Assembly: GCA_003427395.1 (NCBI GenBank)
Contig: BFEA01000163.1
Span: 89,041 to 119,252 of the forward strand
Origin: Chara braunii
Taxonomy: Eukaryota > Streptophyta > Charophyceae > Charales > Characeae
Direction: 5' to 3'
DNA: 30,212 nt
Both the position numbers and the translations under genes were made by a program. The notes under the pieces were generated by a model. It was not told the origin of the DNA, did not search any database, and was given only the letters and a program-made list of their open reading frames with translations. This document shows positions 19,503 to 28,051 of the stretch, one piece after another; positions within the stretch are counted from its first letter, which is position 1, and the number at the start of each line of letters is the position of its first letter.

Positions 19503-19575
19503 ACCTCAATAGCTCAGTGGTTAGAGTTCTGATATTGTAACTTGGAGGTCCCGAGTTCAACTCCATACTATGCTC
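19503..19575 (+). pseudogene. tRNA-like module 3 (Pol III A and B boxes)
   Basis: A box TAGCTCAGTGGT (19510-19521), and B box GAGTTCAACTCCA at 19553-19565 with a short GAG/CTC T stem. The acceptor stem is not formed. It is spaced 156 bp after module 2, which is 132 bp after module 1. Confidence 0.6.
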
Positions 19576-19942
19576 ATTCATCATGTCTATATATCAGCTA
19601 GGGATGATCTTCTGAACCGGATTTGGGTGGGGACGTGTGCCTTTCCTACAGAGAGTTGACGAGGGATGAATGCTACTCTCTTGGGTCGGAGAGTGGTAAG
19701 GGGTTGTTTGGGTGCATGGTGATATCGTGGCAGTCCTTTGGTGGGCAAGGGTGCCATGTAGGGAAACCAATGTCGTATTAAGAGGTGTGTCCTACTCTCG
19801 ATGTCAGTAGACCCATTCTCTGGTGGTGGGCTATCAGAGGTGGTCAGGGGTAGTTGACGAGGGTCGAGGTCTCCAACATTACAACTAAGTCGATTCTCCC
19901 TAGCGAACAGACATAAGCAAGGCTCATTAGTAGCAGAAAATC
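19576..19942. other. No recognisable feature
   Basis: GT-rich stretch after the tRNA-like modules. It could be the body or tail of a tRNA-derived SINE, but no repeat partner is present in the window to confirm this. Confidence 0.5.
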
Positions 19943-20040
19943 AACCACATATATCCATACAAACTATGATATCACACTAGCTTACAAAAAGCAACCACAT
20001 AAATCCATACAGACGATGATATCACACTGGCTCACATAAC
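19943..20040. repeat. Two-copy 50 bp tandem repeat
   Basis: AACCACATATATCCATACAA (from 19943) and AACCACATAAATCCATACAG (from 19993) begin two consecutive units that share the continuation GATGATATCACACTRGCTYACA with a few differences. It lies immediately beside repeat copy C. Confidence 0.8.
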
Positions 20041-20084
20041 AACCAGCGTATTCAACAACTAACAGTAGCCATATATGAACCGCT

Positions 20085-21085
20085 GTGACGAACCATTTTC
20101 TATAACCATGCGACTTCCTGCACGAAGCTGCCTTGGGGAAATGAGACGGGTCGGATGGGTGAGTTGTGGGGAAGATGGGTTGGTCGGGCAAAATTGCATG
20201 GATACCCTCATTCTTTTTGTTTCCTGTGAGAATCTGTCAGGTCGGTGACGGGAAAGTCCTGCACCGACGATTGGGTAACCACGCCTTAGCGAGCGCGATG
20301 GACAACGGTTGTCATGACTTCTTTCTTGTTTTGTCGTGAGCACTAGGAATTTTTGGCGCGATCATCGCGCGGGAATATCGTTTTTGAATTTTTAACTGAT
20401 GTCAAGCCCCCACGGGCTCGCAGAATTGTTTTTGGGCTCTTCGAAATTTCCTTTTTGCAATTAGGACTTAGGCTAGGAATTAAGGTACTCTTAATTTTGT
20501 TGCGTCGTGCTTATCACTCGCGCACATCTTACGGCACAAGGAACTGGGCTCTGACTGGATCGCGCCCTTAACCTTGTGTAACTGTCGTTTTTGGCGGGCA
20601 CTATTGTAACTGTATCTTTCTTCTTTCTTGGTTTCCTCATGTTTGCCCGCCTTCTCCTTCTTCCTCGCCTTGCATACTCTGTTCTAATTCGCCTGAACGC
20701 CTGCATGACCAGATCGATGCATGGAGTGTGGCTACAACCCCCACGCCGCGGTCTGGCCATGCAGACGTAGGCACTTCCTCTCTTCCCCTCCTGACCACTT
20801 GGGCTTAATCCCGTACCTTTCGCGCAAGCATGCATGCTATAAATTTTGCAAGCGTGATTAGTTTGCTCTCTATGAACTTTGGAGTTAGCGCGATCAGTGA
20901 GGGTCGGCCAACGAGTCAGCTGGAAAGGTGAGTCGACGAGGGCTGGTGTCGGGTATGCGGGGTTGACGTCCTGGGCCGTGACGGACTGTGGTGCACGGGC
21001 GAACCTGGCTTGCATGCTCGAACCAAGTGGGGTGACAACTCTGTGTTGATGCAAGGCGACGGACTCCCTGCATCGGGAGTGTAGA

Positions 21086-21152
<67 letters not shown>
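20085..21152 (+). repeat. LTR-like interspersed repeat, copy C
   Basis: Third copy of the 1.06 kb family, inverted relative to A and B and closer to A. It starts TGTGACGAACC, has the ATCATCGCGC block near 20360, the TATA-like box at 20838-20845, and ends in (GA)n at 21088-21152. A 225-codon minus-strand frame crosses it, including a Leu-Ser repeat from the GA tract. Parts match the short frame of copy A only because the DNA is similar, so I do not call a gene. With copy B it forms a 1.06 kb inverted pair around a 1.8 kb spacer. Confidence 0.65.
20838..20845 (+). promoter_or_regulatory. TATA-like box of repeat copy C
   Basis: TATAAATT immediately after GCATGCATGC, 753 bp from the TGTGAC start of this copy. 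An LTR promoter role is inferred. Confidence 0.35.
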
Positions 21153-21154
<2 letters not shown>

Positions 21155-22241
21155 AACTGTGTGCGCATGACAAGGTCCTTTCTTTTGTTTATCTGTATAA
21201 TTTTTGTTCCTGCTATGGCTGATTTTGTTGCGGTCTTTTCAGACTTTTCCCTGTAAATTGCCTCAAATTTTCTTTATCGTTTTTACCTCGTATATATGCA
21301 TGGAATGGATGTGAACTCTTTTTCGTTCGTATCTCAGTCAAGGAACACGTGAAAGCCTGCAACATCACTCTCCACTGACTGTCTAGATGAATCCAAGATC
21401 GGATACGAGACTGACTGGGCCCTTTGTAAATAAGAAAGAGGCGCAGAGTTGACGGATCTTCAAGAAACAAACAAATGCGAAGTCAAGGCCTTCGTTCGGC
21501 AGTGATATTTTCGGATTTCCAATCTTGTTTTGTGATGTCTGTTTAATTCAAATTTCTACTGCCCATCGGCATGAGCAATACTCTCAGATCGGATTGGAAG
21601 CACTCGCTACGGATGTTTGGGTTTTATCATTAGTCTTCGATCGTCATAAGGTCACCAAGAACGCTGTGAGATGTTGATTGTCCTTTCCCCTTTTCTCTCC
21701 TTTTTGTCACAAGAATGGCATGGATGTGAATGTAACATCTAGATCTCACCCAACATAGCATGAGTAGGATAGTTGCATGTAGGACGATGCAATCGGTATA
21801 CCGAACCCAGGACCGATCCACTTTCGCTCATGTGCGAGCTCACGTACGACCGCCATCTCGAGAAAGACGAGTTGCCTCGTACGCGCGCATCTGCATGAGT
21901 CGACCTCAAATTCAGTATAAGGATGCAGGGGACCGAGTTCGCTAAGTGGATATGGTTGTGGAATTTCCCTCTTGGATCTGCGATCGTGAGAGCCTGAGGG
22001 ACCCGGAATATCGCGAATACTGGGAAGGTGAACAACTCAGACGGCGGGGAAACTTAAGAAACCCGGAATTCCCCTGACTGATAGAGAACGACCGATTGTG
22101 CGCAAGGGACTTTCACTGTGCCGTAACTAACGATCCTAGGGGCCCCGACTACCCGGATACTTATAACACGCAATATTACATATCCTCCGGCTTCGTCGTT
22201 ATTACCACTAGTTTCCCTCCCTTTCACTTCCTTCTTCGATA
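21153..22241. other. No recognisable gene; one small hydrophilic frame
   Basis: Mostly unremarkable sequence between copy C and E3. A 41-codon plus-strand frame at 21952-22077 (MVVEFPSWICDRESLRDPEY...) has a regular charged, helix-like composition but no recognised motif. The E3 integrase core should continue below 22242 and is not recognisable here. Confidence 0.4.
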
Positions 22242-22740
22242 TCACCAGCTCACAGTGGTGCTGTGGAATTCCAATAGCCTTGCCGACTTTGTCCTGATGG
22301 GCTTTCCGTCCACAAATCGTATGAAATCATCCCTAATATTCACTACATAGTTCATATTTCCTACCCCTTTCGGCATCTTTACTAAGTCTATATGAACTTT
22401 CTCCCCAGGTCGGCTATGATAGCATGGATGAAGAGGCTCTTTATATCTAGCAATAACTCTCTTCTGGCATTCCTCACAGGTCATGCAATACCTCGCAACG
22501 CCCTTGTACTGCCCTTCCCACCAGTACAGTCTGCGTACCTTCTCATACATGCCTTTCATTTCTCTATGTCCACCAACTACGTCGTCATGGAGTTCAATCG
22601 CCCGGTACTTCCTGTCATAAAGATTGACCGGATTTAAGACAAAACTGAGTTGCCTGCCTCCGAACCTCCAAGTCTAAACTCTCCTCACCTGATAGGTGTA
22701 ATTCAATCGCCTGGTACTTCCCGTCATAAAGATTGACAAA
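22242..22740 (-). pseudogene. E3 integrase: H2C2 domain and start of catalytic core
   Basis: The zinc-binding domain is complete: IELHDDVVGGH, then YEKVRRLYWWEGQYKG and CMTCEECQKR supply the two His and two Cys. The core begins HSRPGEKVHIDLVKMP with the first catalytic Asp and continues VVNIRDDFIRF, but the later DNG-type Asp and the Glu are absent and the frame is lost near 22242. The segment before the H2C2 exists twice because of a local duplication. Confidence 0.8.
22592..22737. repeat. ~110 bp local duplication in E3 integrase
   Basis: TTCAATCGCCCGGTACTTCC (from 22592) and TTCAATCGCCTGGTACTTCC (from 22702) start 36 bp near-identical blocks 110 bp apart, both encoding NLYD(G/R)KY(Q/R)AIELH on the minus strand. 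Because 110 is not a multiple of three, the two copies lie in different frames. Confidence 0.8.
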
Positions 22741-23494
22741 AAATCGATCCGCTCGCCTTGGCTCGATCATGGTCAATGCTCAAGCGGATGTCGGTCGCTC
22801 ACCATCAATTGGGATTCACGATAATCCATCAGCTACTGCGTTTTTGGTCCCTGAAATTCTTTCGACTGTATAATCAAATAGCCTGATCTTAATCAGCCAC
22901 TGCGCAATAGTAGGATTAGTCAGGTTGAAATCCTTTTGTACGACCAAAGCAACGACAATAAAAGCTACTCATAAGATAAACCTCCTTCCATAAGTGTAGT
23001 GTTTGAATGCATCCAAATACCGCAAAATGGTGAATACCTGTTTTTTAAACTGACTGTAATTACGCAGTCCTCTCCTCATTAAGAATCAGACTCTCGAATC
23101 TTAACGGTCTCTCCTTTCCATCAACATCTTTTTGGGAAAGCAGTCCTCCGATCGAACATGGCCCAACATCTGTAGACACTATGAAAGGTCTGTTTGCTTC
23201 ATCATCGAAGAACGACACCCCTAGGATCCGCTCTCCGTCCTTGAATTCTTCCTTGAGAATAAGCACAACAACTTTTTGCGGAGAGTGTCAGCAGAACCGT
23301 TCGGTCTAGCGAAGGAGAAGTCTTAGTGGCTCCGCCTTCTCCGCATCCCACGTATAAAGATTCAGCAGTAGCCTACGACCCGTAAAAATTGACGAACCTC
23401 GATAGCGTTATGCAGCAGTGATGACCAATTTAATAGCCTATCGAGCTTTGCCTGATCGGGTCTTGCATCAAAGATGTACCGTATAATTTTAATT
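22741..23494 (-). pseudogene. E3 RNase H and RT connection region
   Basis: From the 5' side: DQAKLDRLLNWSSLLH and EVRQFLRVVGYC (RT thumb/connection), then the RNase H segment RPFIVSTDVGPCSIGGLLSQ with the first catalytic Asp, KERPLRFESLILN, HYTYGRR, AQWLIKIRLFDYTVERISG and KNAVADGLS at the end. TGA stops interrupt the frame in at least three places (for example directly after KNAVADGLS, where Arg is usual), and there are frameshifts near 23060 and 23300. The insert at 23503 lies just upstream. Confidence 0.75.
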
Positions 23495-23502
23495 GACGAA
23501 AC

Positions 23503-23873
23503 CTGCCTAGCACGGCGAACGTGTTCGTGCCCCTTCATGTTCGCGCGAACGTGTTCGCGCGTTCACGTGAACAGCTCGCGAACATGTTCGGCCGAACATA
23601 ATTTTTTTCCGTTATATATATATATATTATTTTTTTTTTCTCGGTTTTTGATTTTTTACTCATGATTGGCTGCGAATTTGAACATGACTCCAAGGCAAAC
23701 GTTGCTTGTATTGTTATTTTACATAATATATATTTTTTGCAGATTTTTCTGAGAATGTTTTTTTTTTTTTTTTAATATTTTTTATGTTCACGTTCGGAGG
23801 GTTTTGGGCGCTTGTTCGCATTCGGGCGAATATGTTCGCGTTCGCCTCCGAACGCGAACACGGTGCTACGTAG
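23503..23873. mobile_element. 371 bp MITE-like insert with 8-bp target duplication
   Basis: GACGAAAC occurs at 23495-23502 and again at 23874-23881, flanking the insert exactly. The ends read inward are CTGCCTAGCACGG and CTACGTAGCACCG, an imperfect terminal inverted repeat. Both ends are crowded with GTTCG/CGAAC words (for example TTCGCGCGAA), and the interior is AT-rich with TA and poly-T tracts. It has no coding capacity. It interrupts E3 RT coding sequence, which resumes on both sides. An 8-bp duplication with short TIRs fits a hAT-type non-autonomous element; this assignment is inference. Confidence 0.75.
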
Positions 23874-23881
23874 GACGAAAC

Positions 23882-24420
23882 TATCCACCGACTCTTTATT
23901 CCACTAGCGTCAAATTTGCGTCATCTAACTGTTCTAAGATCGCGTAAATATTCATCAAGTGCTACTCAACAAACCTCATAACACCAGGCGCCACCTTTGT
24001 CTCATCCTTCTCCACCGGTCCCTTAATCGGAAAGTCATCTTGAAAGACTTCTACCTTATCAAGGATGAAATCTTTCAACACTGCCACCATAATTCTTGGG
24101 ACACCGCAACTCCAATGGTCCAGCCCATAGGTACCACAATCATCTGAACTAACCCTAGCGGTGTGTGCATGACGGTGAGGTGTATGTTCTTAGGGTCCAA
24201 CGGTATCCCATCATAACCGGAGAATAAATCGCAAACATAGTAAATTGACATACCCGCTGCCCCTTCTGCTAACAGATCTGCATGTGGGATGGACCCGACA
24301 TCGTGAATGATGACAAGATTCACCTTCTAGAGGTCATGAATCCACCTTATCTTCCCATTTGGTTTGTGTAGAAAGAACCGCCTGTTTACATAGGCGCTAT
24401 CTGATGGATCAACCACATGA
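23882..24420 (-). pseudogene. E3 reverse transcriptase fingers and palm
   Basis: Order on the minus strand: NRRFFLHKPNGKIRWIHDL, VGSIPHADLLAEG, MSIYYVCDLFSGYDGIPLD (first catalytic Asp in CDLFSGYD), LTVMHTPLGLVQMIVVPMGW, then EVFQDDFPIKGPVEKDE. The catalytic YxDD box therefore reads FQDD (24034-24045), unusual at the first two positions but with both Asp retained. Further on, APGVMRFVE and LEQLDDANLT lead to the insert at 23873. A stop (TAG near 24329) precedes the DVGSIPH segment, and another lies after MRFVE. Confidence 0.85.
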
Positions 24421-25060
24421 GAGGCCATCTTTTCCTTCAGAAACGTAATCTCTTCTTCTTTCTCTTTCTGAGCGGTCTTTTCATTTTGCATCGTTCCATG
24501 GAGTGTGTGGAACTGTATAGATCATAGTAGGTTTGACATACCTAGAATCAATCCTGACTCTCTCTCTCTCTCTACATCACTAAACGCTATAGCCTTATCA
24601 CAAGTCTTGAAAACTTCCAACACACGTTCTTTCTCCTATTCAGTCAAGTTCCCATCTTCGATATCCATCTCCCCTATTCTCTCTTCCGTTAGGTGCCGTG
24701 GTTCTCTCTTCTTCCTTTCCTTTATCTCTTTCCCGATCTCCTTTTCAGATATTCCCTCTAGCGCAGATCGCTCTCGGGCGACTGTCACCGGCTTAACCTT
24801 TTGTGCTACTCGTTTGTGTCTTTTCGGTCGCCCCCCGTAGGGGGCTGCGCCCTTAAAAAAAACACAGAAATCATCCTACCAAGCTCTTCATCCTCGCTCT
24901 TTGGGTAAGAGGTTTCATCCACAACCATACGATTCCCTAAATCTTCCACTTCAACTATTCGCCCCTCTTTCTCCATAAGTCGAGTCTCGTACTTCTTCTC
25001 ACGGAACCATAATAGGCGGTTGGAGAAGGAAGAAGACTTGCGCGATCCAAGGACACCAGC
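24421..25060 (-). pseudogene. E3 charged linker between gag and RT
   Basis: The minus strand translates to a Glu/Lys/Arg-rich, probably helical region (ETRLMEKEGRIVEVEDLGNRMV, KTAQKEKEEEITFLKEKMASHV) leading directly into RT, with several stops. No protease motif (DSG/DTG) is visible, so a protease is lost, very diverged or elsewhere. A short Ser-Arg-Glu low-complexity stretch lies near 24560. Confidence 0.5.
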
Positions 25061-25472
25061 AGCCGCTAGAGAATCATCGTGATCTCTTCGGACACTAGGA
25101 TATCTGCCCCGCTCGTAGCGTCCACGTGAGTCGTCTCAGCGATCTCCGCCTCACTCTGCTCTCTCGAACCCGCCGCGGTACCCATCCCGGCAGTCTCCAT
25201 CCGAATCCCGTCGGCCGTGAGAATCATCGTGATCTCTTCGGATAAAATTCCCAGGGCTCCGGTACCCATCCGTGTTGCGGTCATATCGGGGGCTGCGTAG
25301 GTACTGCTCTAGCTGTCCCCCCCGACCAAAAGTATCAGCATCGTGAAAGCGACCACCACGACGATCTCTATCGATTTCGTCGTCTCGACGCCGCCATAGG
25401 TCTTCATCTCTATCCCTCGCGCGATAGTCAGCGAGTGTGCAAGGGTTCCTATCCTCAATGCTCCTCTAGGGA
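25061..25472 (-). pseudogene. E3 gag C-terminal Arg/Asp-rich segment
   Basis: In one phase the minus strand reads repeated Arg-Asp-rich units (RDRDEDLWRRRDDEIDRD, GYRSPGNFIRRDHDDS, RGRYERGRYPSVRRDHDDS). An identical 24-nt block occurs at 25069-25092 and 25219-25242, 150 bp apart and in frame. Such basic tails can replace a zinc knuckle in RNA binding; no CCHC was seen. Two TGA stops interrupt it. Confidence 0.5.
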
Positions 25473-26706
25473 TCAGTGTTCCTGCGGCCCCATAGCAACG
25501 AATAAGGAAACCCCGACTTGTCCCTGTAGGTCATTGCTCCCGTCTTTGTCTCGATGTTTGTAACTTGCTCCCGTCTTTGTCTCGATGTTAGTAACTTGTC
25601 TAGCTAACCCTCTCATCATTTCTCTTAGCTCCCTCATCTCTTCTATCACTGCCTCTCTGTCCCTAGGTCGCTGCGGTTGGACCTCGACCATCGAGTACCG
25701 TCGATCCACCCAAGGCTGGTTATTAAAATCAGGGCACCTCTCAGTATCTTATTCACGATAGAGAGAGAAGTCTCGTCGTCGCATCCTTCTCCAAGCCAAG
25801 TCTTCGTAGTCGTCGGTTTCGGCCTTCATTGCCAACTTGAGAACCGCAACAAAGTTCATCTTATCACGGGGTGGATCTCTAAGTACCCCCTTTTGTTTCC
25901 CTCTCGGTGGCCGAGTGATGAAAATCGTGCATCGGTCGACCTCCGACAACTTCCCTTTCACAATCAGAGCGTCGGATATCTTCTCTAATCATTTCCCGAA
26001 CACCTGTACACTCTCGTCCTCACTCCGGGTCATCGACTCCAGATCCCTAATCGAATACCTGATGTCCTCTAGCTTGAAGAGCTCGTAGAGACTAGCCTTG
26101 TAGGTGGTCCACCTTTTGTCCTTTGGTCGAACATCCTTGATTTCTTTACTCAAACTCGGGTCCCAGTTGAACAAGAAATTATCTATAATCTCGTCTTCCG
26201 ACCACTAGCTGCAGTATGCGTACAACTCCCACTTCTCAAGGTATTCGGTGATACCGTAACCTCTAAAAATGGGTGGCCTGGTGTCAAACTCCGTGGGTTG
26301 GTGCGAGATGATGTACCGATCCCTCCTCTCGTAAGGGAGCGTATACGACTCGCCCGTTTGCGGATCGTAGATCTCTTGGGGTGGTGTCCTCTCGAGAGAC
26401 CTATCTCTATCCCTCCAAGACTGCTTTCGGATGTACTGGTCCCTCCAGTCGTCCTTACGCCTATCCCCTCTAGCGTCTCTCCGCTCGTATGTAGGTGAGC
26501 GTCGAACGCTCATCTCTTGTCGGAAACTTTGAGGCTTTGTCCTGTTCTCCATCCATATCATCGACGCAGCCATGCCATGCTCGGCGATGATCGGGCCGCT
26601 CATCACCTCGGTCCTCGGGCTCCCCATTGTCAGGTGGCTCGACACATCTCAGTAGAGCATTCAGCTGCATTCTGCCCGATATGCTCCTTAAGGTCTCGAA
26701 AAACAC
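25473..26706 (-). pseudogene. E3 gag capsid region
   Basis: Overlapping frames give a Gag-like protein. There is an Arg-rich N-terminal part (RRDARGDRRKDDWRDQYIRKQ), then the capsid start TRPPIFRGYGITEYLEKWELYAY. It continues in another phase as FNWDPSLSKEIKDVRPKDKR, YELFKLEDIRYSIRDLES and FVAVLKLAMKAETDDYEDLAW. A coiled-coil-like segment AVIEEMRELREMMRGLARQV follows. At least three frameshifts or stops break it, one caused by a 31 bp tandem duplication. Homology to Gag is inferred from position and the PP.F.G..I..(Y/F)L..(W/Y)E pattern. Confidence 0.65.
25537..25598. repeat. 31 bp tandem duplication causing a frameshift in E3 gag
   Basis: CTCCCGTCTTTGTCTCGATG starts two consecutive 31 bp units (25537-25567 and 25568-25598) that differ by one or two bases. 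Since 31 is not a multiple of three, the minus-strand frame changes after the first unit; a second phase (TGAMTYRDKSGFPY) then stays open. Confidence 0.85.
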
Positions 26707-26729
26707 TGTCCGACGATGCTCGATACATG

Positions 26730-27041
26730 CTAGTTTAATGATCCATAGTCAGATGTGGACCCATCGTATCCGACTTCATGCACTCTAACCTCCCCCAAAT
26801 GTCGTGTTCGTTCAGAAGCCTTGCAGTAACTAATGCCAGAGCCAGCAGTCCGGCCTAATGTCAGAACTGGCAGCCCGGACCTAATGTCAAAACTGGCAAT
26901 CCGGACCGGTTTTGATCTCAGCTTGGTTGTCTCTCTCTTAACGCCTAATGGGCCGACTTTGTACTTCGGTCTGGAACACGTTACCTCCAACCAATAGATA
27001 TCATATCCTATGTCCGCTAGCAATTCGATGTCGTATAACAA
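26730..27041 (-). pseudogene. Open frame of unknown function with internal 26 bp repeats
   Basis: A 103-codon frame upstream of E3 gag. Its middle (FDIRSGLPVLTLGRTAGSGIS) is encoded by the 26 bp tandem repeats at 26831-26907, so the protein reading is not independent evidence. The start LLYDIELLADIGYDIYWLEV-like segment looks protein-like but matches nothing I know. This may be 5' leader sequence of E3. Confidence 0.25.
26831..26907. repeat. Three tandem 26 bp repeats
   Basis: Units TAATGCCAGAGCCAGCAGTC..., TAATGTCAGAACTGGCAGCC... and TAATGTCAAAACTGGCAATC... are 25, 26 and 26 bp, each ending CCGG(A)CC. The last two are the most alike. Confidence 0.85.
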
Positions 27042-27078
27042 AATTGATTGTAATTCCTCAGTTCTCCTTTTCCATTAT

Positions 27079-27504
27079 CTAGTAAGGGGTCGGGGGCTTA
27101 GGAAGTCGCTCGAAAACCGTTATTCGAGTCCCCCAGACAACGGTCCTCCCCAATGATAGTAAGGTATCCTTCTCTTCCTCTACTACTTCCTTCGTTCTCT
27201 CCCAACACTGGCCGTAAACAAGACCAACTCTTCTCTCTATCGGCAACTTCGGCAAGTAAATCCACAAGTCACACACGTCGGTATTGATAAACCGGACGAT
27301 CATCATATAAAGATGGATTTCCTCTCATCCGCTGTTCACCAATTCGTAGGTCTCTACCTCGTACAAAATTACCTTTCTCCTTCCTAAAGAGCTCAGGGAG
27401 GCACAAAGAACTCTTAACCTTTCTTTCGACGACCTATTCTCGGCAAGAAACCTTTCCCTCCTGACTTCTAACTCTTCATCCGAGATCAGTCTCTCTTCAC
27501 TCAT
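27079..27504 (-). pseudogene. Unknown tandem module, copy 2
   Basis: From the ATG at 27504 (MSEERLISDEELEVRRE) the frame runs through SLSSLGRRKVILYEVETYEL, an in-frame TGA (27325-27327) where copy 1 has Trp, then LYMMIVRF, IYLPKLPIER, QCWERTKEV and ITVFERLPKPPTPY. It aligns along its whole length with copy 1 just upstream. It has no known domain. It lies on the same strand as E3, 5' of its gag. The persistence of both copies' pattern shows a real ancestral coding sequence, now broken. Confidence 0.55.
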
Positions 27505-27538
27505 CGCCCACTATCTCCTACACCTGAAGTCGATCCCA

Positions 27539-28048
27539 TCAAGGTTTTAAAAGCGCCTTCTTACAACTATCCCCTCCTCCGACTGTCCTAGCAAAATCTA
27601 CGATCGTCTCCCATCCATTCCACTCCAGCCCTCCTCCTGGGACTGGCGGCCTAGGCAGAACATCAAAGATGGAGATGTCGTCGTTCGTGTCGATGCACTT
27701 ACCTAATCTCTCTAACCTTTCTTTTTTTTTCTTAAGCTTCCAAGACGCTATTCTCCAACACCTCGAGTATGTGCAAAACTCCTCTCTCTCTCTTGGCAGG
27801 TATATCCCAATATGATGGAGACCCAGGTCAAGGAAGCACACCGTCATAACATAAAGTAGTTTTCTTTCCCATCCGTTGTTCGCCGTTTGGTATCTGGCCA
27901 CTTTATATGGGAAGATTTCCTTCTTGCCAATTCCGCTCAAACTTCGCACGACCTTCTCGCCTTCGTGTTCACGCGGTCCGCTCCATCTCCCGAACTTCCA
28001 TCTCCTTCGTGCTAACTCTTCTTCTGATATCTGCCCACATAGGCCTGA
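27539..28048 (-). pseudogene. Unknown tandem module, copy 1
   Basis: The open frame follows a TAA at 28049-28051 and reads ISEEELARRRWKFG, SLSGIGKKEIFPYKVARYQ, NNGWERKLLYVMTVCFLDLG, IYLPREREE, CWRIASWKLKKK, then ISIFDVLPRPPVPGG. Positions shared with copy 2 include IS-x-EEL-x2-RR, SLS-x-(I/L)G(K/R)(K/R), LY-x-M-x-V-x-F, IYLP, a CW pair, LG and LP-x-PP-x-P. The offset between copies is about 545 bp. I recognise no family; an accessory protein or structural repeat domain of a transposable element is possible. The true start is unknown. Confidence 0.55.
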
Positions 28049-28051
28049 TTA

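Larger units (their letters stand above)
22242..26706 (-). mobile_element. Element 3: degenerate Ty3/gypsy-type element of a second lineage
   Basis: Minus-strand gag (25473-26706), basic Arg/Asp-rich segment, linker, RT, RNase H, then integrase H2C2 and the start of its core. The RT-before-integrase order marks Ty3/gypsy. Its RT (VGSIPHADLLAEGAAGMSIY) and integrase differ strongly from E1/E2, so it is another lineage. It is broken by many stops, a 371 bp insert (23503-23873), a ~110 bp duplication and a 31 bp frameshifting duplication. No protease and no LTR or primer-binding site were found. The unknown coding sequence at 26730-29652 lies upstream in the same orientation and may or may not belong to it. 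Confidence 0.8.

Noticed and set aside
19215-19575. Three functional tRNA genes
   Set aside because: Acceptor stems do not pair and anticodon stems are poor. Only the internal promoter boxes are well kept.
20491-21168. A 225-codon minus-strand frame through repeat copy C
   Set aside because: Its start is a Leu-Ser run from the (GA)n tract, and only fragments match frames in copy A. Copy B does not keep the frame, so it looks like chance within a noncoding repeat.
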